Positions 1-7,069 of a DNA stretch of 64,000 nucleotides are shown in pieces. The translations under genes were made by a program, and so were the position numbers. Each line of letters opens with the position of its first letter. Within the stretch, counting starts at the first letter, position 1. The notes under the pieces were generated by a model. The model was not told the DNA's origin. It made no database searches and worked only from the letters and a program-made list of their open reading frames with translations. The stretch is from an uncultured Bacteroidales bacterium (GTDB taxonomy: Bacteria; Bacteroidota; Bacteroidia; Bacteroidales; Muribaculaceae): NCBI GenBank assembly GCA_902796035.1, contig CADBNR010000043.1, positions 1 to 64,000 on the forward strand, given 5' to 3'.

Positions 1-80
1 CGCACCGCTCCCTCCTTGGCTTGCAAAATCATCTCAAAAAATCCTCTCAATCTTAATTTGATTTAAAAGTAAACACACTC
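1..80 (-). mobile_element. MITE copy 1, truncated by the window edge
   Basis: The right-hand end reads, on the minus strand, GAGTGTGTTTACTTTTAAAT, and then runs into the same internal arm (AAATTAAGATTGAGAGGATT) found in the copy at 19450-19642. The half palindrome with the GGAGC apex side is visible at about 5-15, cut by the window start. The outer flank is TAA (81-83), which fits a TNA target duplication, but the other side lies outside the window. No coding capacity is seen. Confidence 0.6.
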
Positions 81-121
81 TAAGAAACTATACATAAGGG
101 ACCATCAGACAGAATATGAGT

Positions 122-167
122 CTTGAGGCATTTGCAATTCGCGAATTGCAAATGCCTCAAGTTTTTT
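122..167 (+). terminator. Perfect 40-bp palindrome followed by T6
   Basis: Positions 122-161 form a perfect palindrome (arms CTTGAGGCATTTGCAATTCG) with no unpaired loop, followed by TTTTTT at 162-167 on the plus strand. It looks like a strong intrinsic terminator for transcripts arriving from the left. It also lies 10 bp beyond the LysR stop codon, so it may close the convergent minus-strand operon too, although that side has no T tract. Confidence 0.7.
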
Positions 168-170
168 GCC

Positions 171-1070
171 TTATATCCAGTTGCTTTGCAGGCGTTTGAC
201 GGCGAGGGATTCGGTGAGGATGCGCACGAATTCCTGCATGGAGTGCTTGCGGTATGAGTCGCGGAGCACGTGAACGCAGCCGGTCATCTGGCTGCCGGGG
301 TGGTCGATGGGTATGGCCCGGACCTCGCTGACATCATAGATGGAATCTTCGGCCAGGACGGTCACAAGGTATGTCTGTCGCACCAGCTTCAGCAATGTGT
401 TGACATCGTTCAGCTCTATCCGGATCTTGAAACTTTCGGTGTCGGATACGATGCTGTCGAATGCGTTACGCGCCTGCAATCCCCTGGCCGGAAGGGCCAG
501 GTCGTATCTCTGCAGTTCCTGCACAGTGACCTTGGGCAGCGTGGCAAGAGGATGGTCCCGGGCCACCACCGCCGACAGCGTGTTCTGGAACAGGATGTGG
601 GATTCAATTTCCGGAATCGGGTCTATCGGCTTGAAGGCAAGCACGAAGTCGATGTCACGCTTCACGAGCAGTTCCATCAGTTCGTTCATCTGCTTATAGA
701 CGATGTTCAGTTTGATGCCGGGATACATCTTCATGAACGAGATTACGGATTCGGTCAGAATCGGGCTGAATGAATGCGTCACGCCGATATTCAGCGTGCC
801 TGTAAGCAGCTTCTGCAGGTCGTGGATCCGGTCGGCGCAGGTCTGGGCCTCATGTATGGTCCGCAATGCGAAGGGCAGCATCACCTGTCCCGCCTCCGTG
901 AGCCGGATGGAGTGGCTGTTGCGGATGAACAGCTGTATGCCCAACTCGTCCTCCAGCTGCCGGATCTGTTGCGAAAGCGAGCTTTGGGCAATATTAAGAG
1001 CCTTGGCAGCGTCCGAGAAATTCAGGGTCTCGGCGGCTTTTGCGAAATATCGTAGATGTCTCAGTTCCAT
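171..1070 (-). CDS. LysR-family transcriptional regulator
   Basis: This is a 299-residue LysR-type regulator. The N-terminal winged helix-turn-helix is clear (start MELRHLRYFAKAAETLNFSD, then AQSSLSQQIRQLEDELG at about residues 28-44), followed by a periplasmic-binding-protein-like effector domain from about residue 90. Length is normal for the family. It is the last gene of a minus-strand run and starts 15 bp after the stop of a ThrE-type exporter subunit, so it may control that exporter and itself, which is inference. LysR genes are more often divergent from their targets, so co-transcription here is less usual. The effector is unknown. Confidence 0.93.
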   Translation of the reverse strand: MELRHLRYFAKAAETLNFSDAAKALNIAQSSLSQQIRQLEDELGIQLFIRNSHSIRLTEAGQVMLPFALRTIHEAQTCADRIHDLQKLLTGTLNIGVTHSFSPILTESVISFMKMYPGIKLNIVYKQMNELMELLVKRDIDFVLAFKPIDPIPEIESHILFQNTLSAVVARDHPLATLPKVTVQELQRYDLALPARGLQARNAFDSIVSDTESFKIRIELNDVNTLLKLVRQTYLVTVLAEDSIYDVSEVRAIPIDHPGSQMTGCVHVLRDSYRKHSMQEFVRILTESLAVKRLQSNWI

Positions 1071-1085
1071 AGCGGGGCAATATGG

Positions 1086-1592
1086 TTATCTTGTGGCTGT
1101 GAATGAAAGTTTCTTAAGCAGGAATACCGGAACCGTGGCTCCGATCACCATTCCCAGTATAATAAACGCGCAAGTAAGGCCATTGTATGCCAGCAGGTAC
1201 AAATAATGGCTGAACACCTGTTCCTGCACGTGGCTGAGGCATGAAATCAGGGCCTCGATGGTGCGGTAGGCATACATGCCCGGAATCATCGGGAGCAGGG
1301 CCGGGAAGAAACATACCTCGGCCGGACATTTTATCCGTCCTGCGAACAGCACGGCAAGGATGCCGATTACAAACGACGCTATTGTGCTGGCTGCGATTAT
1401 GTGCATGCCACCTAAAGCCGGCAACATGAGCACATAACGGATGGAATGACCTATGGCCGCGATAAGACCGCACATCAGATATGCGCGACGCGGAGTGTTG
1501 CTGATGCTGCTGAATCCGATGGCCGCTATGGCCGCGAACACTCCGTCTTCAATTATATTTATAAAAATACTGTCCATAATATCTTCTTTCAC
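1086..1592 (-). CDS. Threonine/serine exporter small subunit (ThrE_2, DUF3815)
   Basis: This 168-residue hydrophobic protein has about five membrane helices and matches the C-terminal half of ThrE-type amino-acid exporters (ThrE_2/DUF3815). Recognisable stretches are GFSSISNTPRRAYLMCGLIA near residue 27 and FFPALLPMIPGMYAYRTIEA near residue 95. In corynebacterial ThrE both halves are one polypeptide; here, as in many Bacteroidetes, they are two genes. The partner (1633-2460) lies 40 bp upstream. The likely role is export of threonine, serine or a related small solute across the inner membrane. Substrate is inferred from the family only. Confidence 0.85.
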   Translation of the reverse strand: MKEDIMDSIFINIIEDGVFAAIAAIGFSSISNTPRRAYLMCGLIAAIGHSIRYVLMLPALGGMHIIAASTIASFVIGILAVLFAGRIKCPAEVCFFPALLPMIPGMYAYRTIEALISCLSHVQEQVFSHYLYLLAYNGLTCAFIILGMVIGATVPVFLLKKLSFTATR

Positions 1593-1604
1593 CTAACTGT
1601 TATC

Positions 1605-1635
1605 TCCTCACTCATCACTTGTCACTCATCACTTA
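1605..1635 (-). repeat. 9-bp-period repeat after thrE stop
   Basis: On the minus strand the ThrE stop codon runs straight into TAAGTGATGAGTGACAAGTG and a further ATGAGTGA. The same AGTGACAAGTGATGAGTGA string follows the alkaline phosphatase reading frame at 6980-6999. Confidence 0.6.
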
Positions 1636-2460
1636 CCAGTCGAGCCCCATAATCAGCATGCCGGCGCAAAGTCCGACCGAGAGGCAGGCTGTAAGTATGA
1701 CGGCATCCATGAAGCGTCCGAACGAACAGAGGTAATGCTTGTACAGCAGGTCGCTGACCGAGTTGATGTAAGGCACTCCGGGAATCAGATACAGCACGCT
1801 TGTGCCGAGGGCGATTTCGGGCGTGGCGCCTATATTGAATATGTGTCCTCCTGCGCTCAGCACGGCAGACACAAACGAGCAGCACAGGAACGTGAGCCGT
1901 ACGTCGTGCTTATGCTCCAGCATGATCTGTTTGAGCCTGAATCCTGCCATGGTGGAGACGAACACTATAAGCATCGCCACGAAGTCGCCGCCGAACAGTC
2001 GGCAAAACGAGGCATTGGCAAGGCTGGTGAGTATCAGCATTTCCTTCCATCCGGTGGGTCGGGTTTCGCGGATTTTATCGAACCGTCGGATGGCGGTGTC
2101 CAGGTCAAGATGGTTGTCGGCCACTTCCCAGCTGAGACGGCTGAGACGGGCGTTAAGATTGAAGCTGATGCCGCAGGGGGCAGTCTTGCGCATGGCTGTC
2201 ACGGCATTGCAGGAATCGCCGTGCCATACCGAGACAGTCAGATGCGCGGGCAGAATGAAGATGTCGAATTGAACATTGAAGGCTCGTGCCATGCGGCGCG
2301 TGTTTTTCTCGATACGGATGCAGGTGGCCCCGCATCCCGACATCAGGGCGGCATAATCCGCCAGAAACGAGGCGATGCCGCACAGGTCCCCGCCAGCGCA
2401 GGTCTCGGTCTCGGAGACGGTTACGGTGTCGGGAATGTTACAGATCGATGTATTCATCAT
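1633..2460 (-). CDS. Threonine/serine exporter large subunit (ThrE, DUF1212)
   Basis: A 275-residue protein of the ThrE/DUF1212 family. It has a soluble N-terminal half of about 120 residues (Cys-rich start, then a stretch around VQFDIFILPAHLTVSVWHGD) followed by membrane helices from about residue 125. The central PTGWKEMLILTSLANASFCRLFGGD region and the GTSVLYLIPGVPYINSVSDL motif are typical of the family. It pairs with the small subunit just downstream. The start overlaps the 3' end of the small membrane protein gene at 2438-2638 by 23 bp. The stop codon is followed at once by a 9-bp-period repeat (1610-1632). Confidence 0.86.
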   Translation of the reverse strand: MMNTSICNIPDTVTVSETETCAGGDLCGIASFLADYAALMSGCGATCIRIEKNTRRMARAFNVQFDIFILPAHLTVSVWHGDSCNAVTAMRKTAPCGISFNLNARLSRLSWEVADNHLDLDTAIRRFDKIRETRPTGWKEMLILTSLANASFCRLFGGDFVAMLIVFVSTMAGFRLKQIMLEHKHDVRLTFLCCSFVSAVLSAGGHIFNIGATPEIALGTSVLYLIPGVPYINSVSDLLYKHYLCSFGRFMDAVILTACLSVGLCAGMLIMGLDW

Positions 2461-2638
2461 TGTCGTCAGTATCCCCCGGTATATAGAATATATCCTGTTC
2501 CCTGCCTATCTCTATGACGTGTCTGCGGGCATGTGTGGCATGACGGTGAGTGGAACGGTAATGCAATATTGCGTGTAACATAAACGTGCACAACAGCATT
2601 CCGGCTGTCACGCACCAGGCGATTATCGGTTGACTCAT
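2438..2638 (-). CDS. Small single-pass membrane protein, unknown function
   Basis: From the internal ATG at 2636-2638 this is 66 residues: one N-terminal membrane helix (about residues 4-26, PIIAWCVTAGMLLCTFMLHA), then a His/Arg-rich cytosolic stretch (HYRSTHRHATHARRH) and an acidic tail (DTDDNDEYIDL). The longer open frame to 2989 has no signal, and its upstream part is not hydrophobic or conserved-looking, so I chose the short start. It overlaps the ThrE start by 23 bp, which suggests translation coupled to the exporter and perhaps an accessory role. I do not recognise a family. Confidence 0.55.
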   Translation of the reverse strand: MSQPIIAWCVTAGMLLCTFMLHAILHYRSTHRHATHARRHVIEIGREQDIFYIPGDTDDNDEYIDL

Positions 2639-2812
2639 AGCAGTTATTTTTAAAATCACTGCAAAATAACAACTGTCATCATCGATATGAAAGCGGGGAG
2701 CAAGGGATTTTTCGATTGCCGTTATAGGCAAAACAGATGATATAAAATGTGCCGGGAATATAGGTCGGTCAGCGCTTAGACCCCATCCCACAAAAAATGT
2801 TAACGCAGGGGC

Positions 2813-2904
2813 GGTGTGTTTTCGAGGAAATTTCGCAAGTTGAAGAGGGAGCGATGCGGGCATCGTGACCGATGAGACTTGGCGAAATTTACCGAAAAGA
2901 CACC
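2813..2904. repeat. Sub-terminal hairpin of the IS, left
   Basis: A long imperfect palindrome: the outer arm GGTGTGTTTTCGAGGAAATTTC pairs with GAAATTTACCGAAAAGACACC, and the apex stem GATGC-GG-GCATC closes it. The apex has the same asymmetric shoulders (GGAGC on one side, GTGAC on the other) as the MITE copies in this window. Confidence 0.8.
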
Positions 2905-3010
2905 GGAAGGTGGTAACTTCTTCCCGTCGGAAAGATTTATGGCTATGAATGCACGGCGGTTCCTCCCATTCCAATGAACAGGATACCAAATGTATATACG
3001 GATACAGCCG

Positions 3011-3796
3011 TCAGGCGAAGTAGCGCAGCATGAAGAAGACACATCCTGCGATAAACATATGTTGTGCCACCTTCAGAAGCCTTTCGTAATTGCGTGTCAG
3101 CCGACGGTAGTTTCCCATCCATGAAAAGGTGCGTTCCACCACCCATCTTCCTTGTATAGGAATAAAGTTCGGGGTTCCGAAATTCGACTTGACACACTCC
3201 AGAATGAAACCGTCAATATCGCTGACTGTATTTTTCAGAGCCGCGTAACCCATATCGGCTTTCATGATGCCAATCTCGTTGAAATCGCTTAAAATGCGGG
3301 CAGTCAGCGGAATCGCACCTTTGGAATCATGAACGTTGGCAGTCGTGGCGATAACATCAAGCACATAGCCGTTGGAGTCTACTGCCACATGTCGCTTAAT
3401 ACCTTTTATTCGCTTGTTGCCGTCGACGCCCTTTTGCGAGTCCGGCAATGCGGAACGTACGCTCTGACTGTCGACGACACATTCGTATGGATCCGGAGGC
3501 TGCCCGAGCATGGATCGTCTGCCTTCGACCAATACACGCAGAAATGCTCTGAACCAGCCTCTGTCACACAATGACCGGAAATGATGATACACAGTCTTGC
3601 TGTTGGGAAATCCTTTCGGAAGCATTGACCACTGGCATCCGGTCTTGATCACGTAGGCTATGGCATTGATAATCTCCATCGGATTATATTTACGCAATCT
3701 TGATAACATCCCGTCAAGATTGACCATCGTCAATACAATCTGTGTAAAAGTTAAATCAGTGCTGTAACAGGACAATGTATTATTAATTTGATTCAA
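3011..3796 (-). CDS. IS5-family DDE transposase
   Basis: This 261-residue transposase carries out cut-and-paste movement of the surrounding IS. It has the N-terminal IS5 helix-turn-helix region (KYNPMEIINAIAYVIKTGCQ, about 37-56) and a DDE catalytic core. The visible triad is D109 in CVVDSQSVRS, D181 in MKADMGYAA and E221 in RWVVERTFSW, with the YREK-type signature NYRRLTRNYE just after it. No frameshift or internal stop is visible, so it is probably active. The gene lies about 210-240 bp from each IS end, and the spaces are filled by hairpins instead of accessory genes. Confidence 0.95.
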   Translation of the reverse strand: MNQINNTLSCYSTDLTFTQIVLTMVNLDGMLSRLRKYNPMEIINAIAYVIKTGCQWSMLPKGFPNSKTVYHHFRSLCDRGWFRAFLRVLVEGRRSMLGQPPDPYECVVDSQSVRSALPDSQKGVDGNKRIKGIKRHVAVDSNGYVLDVIATTANVHDSKGAIPLTARILSDFNEIGIMKADMGYAALKNTVSDIDGFILECVKSNFGTPNFIPIQGRWVVERTFSWMGNYRRLTRNYERLLKVAQHMFIAGCVFFMLRYFA

Positions 3797-3912
3797 TGTC
3801 TTTTAACATAAAGACTTACAAATTTCATGCCTGTTAGACTTCGATAGAGAATGAAATGTGAGTTAATGTTGGATTCGCAAGGGGTATCCATTGATTAAAA
3901 TTACCTTTGCCT

Positions 3913-4003
3913 CGCAGCTTTCGGCCATCTTTGACCTTTTGGTTCAGTCACATAGCCCGCTATGCTCCTTCACCTGCAAGGCCAAATATGACCGAAATCT
4001 GCG
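3913..4003. repeat. Sub-terminal hairpin of the IS, right
   Basis: Mirror-orientation counterpart of the left hairpin: CGCAGCTTTCGGCCATCTTT pairs imperfectly with AAATATGACCGAAATCTGCG, and the apex stem is CATAGC-CC-GCTATG on the plus strand. The arm sequences differ from the left hairpin but pair within themselves. Confidence 0.8.
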
Positions 4004-4037
4004 ACCCCTGCGTTAACATTTTTTGTGGGATGGGGTC

Positions 4038-5243
4038 TTAGCTGAGCAGGAATTCGCGAAGGGACATCTGGCGGATTCCCTGGTAGGTATTTGGAGCTGA
4101 ATCTACGTATGTTACGACTATTTTTTCGTAATTGTCGGGAATGTCGGCAAGATTGCCGAATTCACGGCGGGCCGTTTCGTCATTCATGACGGATAAGGCA
4201 ACCTGGACATAGCGGTACTCATTGTTCTTTTCGGCAATGAAGTCTATTTCGCGTCCCTGTGCCCCTACGCCTACCTTAATCTGATAACCTGAAGCGGCAA
4301 GGTGATTGTAGACAACATTCTCCATCAAACCGCCGATATCGTTGGGACGATAACCGACAAGTGAATTGCGTATGCCCAAGTCTTCGAAAAATACTTTTTC
4401 GCCAAACTCAAAGTAACGTTTGCCCTCGATGTCCCATCGTCTGATACGATTGACAATATATGCGTCTTCTATATATTCCAGATATGACTGAACTCCGGTC
4501 ACACTTGATGTAACCCTTTGTGATTTAAGAAAATCGGAAATCCGTTTGGCGTTGAAGATCTGACCGATATTGTCGGCCAGGAACAGAAGCAGACGTTGTA
4601 GGAAATCGTTGTTGCGCAATGCATGGCGAGTAACGACGTCACGGTACACCACTGCATCTGTAATCCCTATCAGATATTCGCTCCATGTGTTGTGGTCAGG
4701 CAGGTGCATCAGATATGGCAACCCTCCGTACCGCAAGTATGTCGAGAGTGCGGAGTCGGATTCCGACAGCTTATGAAACTCAAGAAACTCCCGATACGTC
4801 AGGGGATGTATTTGAAACTGTATACTTCGTCCTGCAAGGCGGGATGCAATCTCCGATGAAAGCATATCGGAATTACTCCCGGTCAGGTATATATCGTTTT
4901 TAGGGTCAAGATTGAGGGAACGCACCACCTTGTCAAACTCCTTGACTTCCTGCACTTCGTCAAGAAATATGTAATTTTTCCTGTCATCAGCCAGACGCGA
5001 GATAATTTCCTGATGAAGTGCCTCTGTCGTGGTTATGTGCGAGAATGAGAAGTCCTCGAGGTTGATTGTCACGATGTTCGCATCCGGATTCCGTCGTCTG
5101 CATTCTGCAGCCACACTCTTAAGTATATAGCTCTTTCCAACGCGCCGCTGACCTACAAGAATTTTTATGATGTTTTGATCTATATATGGGATGATTCTAT
5201 CCATATATAGAGGCCTGTATATAATTCCAGAAGTTTCTTCCAT
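4038..5243 (-). CDS. AAA ATPase with DUF4143 C-terminal domain
   Basis: A 401-residue protein of the AAA_14 + DUF4143 family, common and multi-copy in Bacteroidales, with no firmly established role. Walker A is GQRRVGKS (K37), Walker B YIFLDEVQE (D95, E96), and a sensor-1-like TGSN lies near residue 120. DUF4143 covers about residues 195-370 and includes a PD-(D/E)XK-like tail (GREIDFIAEKNNEYRYVQVA). The C-terminus ends at the TAA duplicated by the IS insertion, so the protein is complete. The promoter at 5259-5290 has its -7 box inside the loop of a 13-bp inverted repeat that touches the start codon, suggesting self-regulation. A second family member is at 16350-17603. Confidence 0.9.
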   Translation of the reverse strand: MEETSGIIYRPLYMDRIIPYIDQNIIKILVGQRRVGKSYILKSVAAECRRRNPDANIVTINLEDFSFSHITTTEALHQEIISRLADDRKNYIFLDEVQEVKEFDKVVRSLNLDPKNDIYLTGSNSDMLSSEIASRLAGRSIQFQIHPLTYREFLEFHKLSESDSALSTYLRYGGLPYLMHLPDHNTWSEYLIGITDAVVYRDVVTRHALRNNDFLQRLLLFLADNIGQIFNAKRISDFLKSQRVTSSVTGVQSYLEYIEDAYIVNRIRRWDIEGKRYFEFGEKVFFEDLGIRNSLVGYRPNDIGGLMENVVYNHLAASGYQIKVGVGAQGREIDFIAEKNNEYRYVQVALSVMNDETARREFGNLADIPDNYEKIVVTYVDSAPNTYQGIRQMSLREFLLS

Positions 5244-5290
5244 AAACTAAACTTTCTGCAAATATACACAAAGTTTAGTTTATAAACAAA
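5243..5290 (-). promoter_or_regulatory. Promoter with inverted repeat around the -7 box (ATPase 1)
   Basis: On the minus strand TTTG (5290-5287), a 20-bp spacer and TATATTTG (5266-5259) match the Bacteroidetes promoter well. A perfect 13-bp inverted repeat (TAAACTAAACTTT, 5270-5282 and 5243-5255) flanks the -7 box, and its near arm runs into the ATG. The predicted leader is only about 10 nt. A repressor or the transcript itself could use the repeat. Confidence 0.7.
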
Positions 5291-5427
5291 ACATTTGTAA
5301 TATTTGACTAAAGATTTGTCTATAGACTAATGTTTAATGTGCGGATAGTGGCACGACTCAGAGCCACTCAGAGACCTCATGCCCCACTATTTTGGGTGAA
5401 ATTTCGGGCGGTGTGCGGAAAAATTTG

Positions 5428-5435
5428 TAATTTTG
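5428..5435 (+). promoter_or_regulatory. -7 box upstream of alkaline phosphatase
   Basis: TAATTTTG matches the TAnnTTTG element and would give a leader of about 50 nt. No clean TTTG sits 19-21 bp upstream; only TTTC is found, at 22 bp. Confidence 0.35.
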
Positions 5436-5490
5436 GGGTGGAAAAGGGCGGGAGAGAAATTCCGCCTGAAGGATACGAAAAAACAACACC

Positions 5491-6993
5491 ATGGAACATA
5501 ACAACATCAGGAACTGGCGGCGCGCGGTGTGTGCCGTTGCAATCGCGGCAGTGACATTGAGCGGCGCAATGCCGTTGTCGGCCAAAAACGTAAAGACATC
5601 AAAGAAGGCAAAGACGGAGAGGAGCATAGAAACCGCGAAATCCGTCAAGCCGGAGAAGAAGCAGGAACTGAAATACATTTTCTATTTCATCGGCGACGGC
5701 ATGGGCCTCAATCCCGTATTGGCGGGCGAGGCGTTCAACCGCTCGGTATTAGGCAACGACACGCCGTTGCTGATGCTGCAGTTTCCCGTGACCAGTTATG
5801 CCACGTCACATTCGGCGTCGTCGGACGTGACGGATTCGGCGGCCGGTGGAACGGCGTTGGCTACGGGCCACAAGACACGCAACGGCATGGTCGGCATGGA
5901 CGCCGATAGCGTGCCGGTGCAAAGCATAGCCTCCAAACTGTTCAACCAGGGCTGGGGCGTGGGCCTCGTGACTACAGGCGCTCCGGATGACGCCACGCCG
6001 GCATCGTTCTATGCCCATCAGCCTAACCGCGGAATGTACTACGAAATTGGAGCTGAGGCCGCCAAGTCAGGCTATCAGTTTATCGCCGGCTCCAACTGGC
6101 GCGGCCTCAGGGACAAGAAGGGCAACGACACCGGACTGGCCAGGATGTTTGCCGAAAACGAAGTTGTGACGGTGCGCGGTCTGGACGCGTTGCGAGGCGT
6201 TGACTCCAAGCGTGTGGTGCTGCTCAACACCGACAGCGTGCATTCGTCCACAATCGGCTATACCGTCGACTCGATACCAGGCGTGCTGACGCTGCCCGGC
6301 ATGACCGAGGCGTGTCTCAGACATCTGCAGAAGGTAACGCCCGACCGGTTCTTCATGATGGTGGAGGAGGGTGACATAGACCATTCCGCCCACAGCAACG
6401 ACGGCGGGGGCGTGGTGCATGAAGTGCTGACGCTGCAGAATGCCATCCGTGTGGCGTACGATTTCTACCTGCAACATCCCGACGAGACGCTGATAGTGGT
6501 GTCGGCCGACCACAACACCGGCGGCATGGCCTTAGGCAATATGTTCTGCAGCTATATGGCCAACCTCAAGACCATACCCTATCAGCGCATATCGAAGGAC
6601 CGCTTCTCGGATTGGTGCCGCAAGCTGCTGAAGGACAAGACTCCCGTCAGCTGGGACGAAATGAGGAAGGAGCTGACGGAAAAATTCGGTTACTGGAAGG
6701 CCGTACCGCTGACCAAGGAGCAGGAGGAATATATCAGGCGCGAGTTTGACCGCACTTTCGTTCAGGGGGATGGCAGTACGCACGAGACGATGTACAATTC
6801 CAGCAACAACTTCGTGGAGGCTGTGTTCGACACCTTCAACGATATAGCCGGCATCGGTTTCACCACCGAGCGACACACCGGCGACTTCGTGCCCGTGTTT
6901 GCCATCGGCGTGGATTCAGCGCGCTTTCAGGGGCTGCACGACAACACCGACCTGCCGAAACTTATCTACGAGATAAGTCAGAGTGACAAGTGA
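5491..6993 (+). CDS. Alkaline phosphatase, exported
   Basis: A 500-residue alkaline-phosphatase-superfamily monoesterase with an N-terminal signal peptide (about 1-31, AVCAVAIAAVTLSGAMPLSA), hence periplasmic. Metal-binding and catalytic motifs are visible: GDGMG with D69, the nucleophile region TDSAAGGTALATG (D115-S116), EEGDIDHSAHSND near 290, SADHNTGG near 345 and ERHTGD near 468. It releases phosphate from organic esters. A Lys-rich linker (about 32-58) precedes the catalytic domain. The ATG at 5491 is followed directly by a good signal peptide. A tandem repeat and a strong terminator hairpin follow the stop. It faces the transglutaminase-like gene convergently. Confidence 0.93.
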   Translation: MEHNNIRNWRRAVCAVAIAAVTLSGAMPLSAKNVKTSKKAKTERSIETAKSVKPEKKQELKYIFYFIGDGMGLNPVLAGEAFNRSVLGNDTPLLMLQFPVTSYATSHSASSDVTDSAAGGTALATGHKTRNGMVGMDADSVPVQSIASKLFNQGWGVGLVTTGAPDDATPASFYAHQPNRGMYYEIGAEAAKSGYQFIAGSNWRGLRDKKGNDTGLARMFAENEVVTVRGLDALRGVDSKRVVLLNTDSVHSSTIGYTVDSIPGVLTLPGMTEACLRHLQKVTPDRFFMMVEEGDIDHSAHSNDGGGVVHEVLTLQNAIRVAYDFYLQHPDETLIVVSADHNTGGMALGNMFCSYMANLKTIPYQRISKDRFSDWCRKLLKDKTPVSWDEMRKELTEKFGYWKAVPLTKEQEEYIRREFDRTFVQGDGSTHETMYNSSNNFVEAVFDTFNDIAGIGFTTERHTGDFVPVFAIGVDSARFQGLHDNTDLPKLIYEISQSDK

Positions 6994-7019
6994 TGAGTGA
7001 ATAGTGAATAGTGAATAGT
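6975..7019 (+). repeat. 9-bp-period repeat after alkaline phosphatase
   Basis: The last codons and stop merge into GTGATGAGTGAATAGTGAAT and further AGTGAATAG units, a 9-bp period. The sequence shared with 1605-1635 (AGTGACAAGTGATGAGTGA) suggests a dispersed repeat that sits at gene ends. Confidence 0.6.
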
Positions 7020-7069
7020 TGCACGGCATACTCACTCGGCGATGCGGGTGAGTATGTCGTGCAATTTTT
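7019..7069 (+). terminator. Intrinsic terminator inside the convergent gene
   Basis: TTGCACGGCATACTCAC pairs with GTGAGTATGTCGTGCAA (7019-7064), followed by TTTTT (7065-7069). The hairpin ends alkaline phosphatase transcription on the plus strand, yet 7032-7069 also encodes the last residues of the convergent transglutaminase-like protein, including its stop codon. Confidence 0.75.

Larger units (their letters stand above)
2779..4037 (-). mobile_element. IS5-family insertion sequence, complete
   Basis: The element is 1259 bp. Inverted ends begin GACCCCATCCCACAAAAAAT and continue as TGTTAACGCAGGGG (33 bp, identical at 2779-2811 and 4005-4037). It is flanked by the 3-bp duplication TTA (2776-2778 and 4038-4040), as expected for IS5-type TNA targets. 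It carries one transposase gene (3011-3796) and, just inside each end, a roughly 91-bp imperfect palindrome (2813-2904 and 3913-4003) in mirrored orientation. The right TTA is the stop codon of the neighbouring ATPase gene, so the insertion leaves that gene intact. Confidence 0.93.

Noticed and set aside
2639..2989. 183-residue version of the small membrane protein
   Set aside because: The extra N-terminal part runs into the IS end and hairpin, has no membrane or signal segment, and would depend on sequence brought by the insertion.
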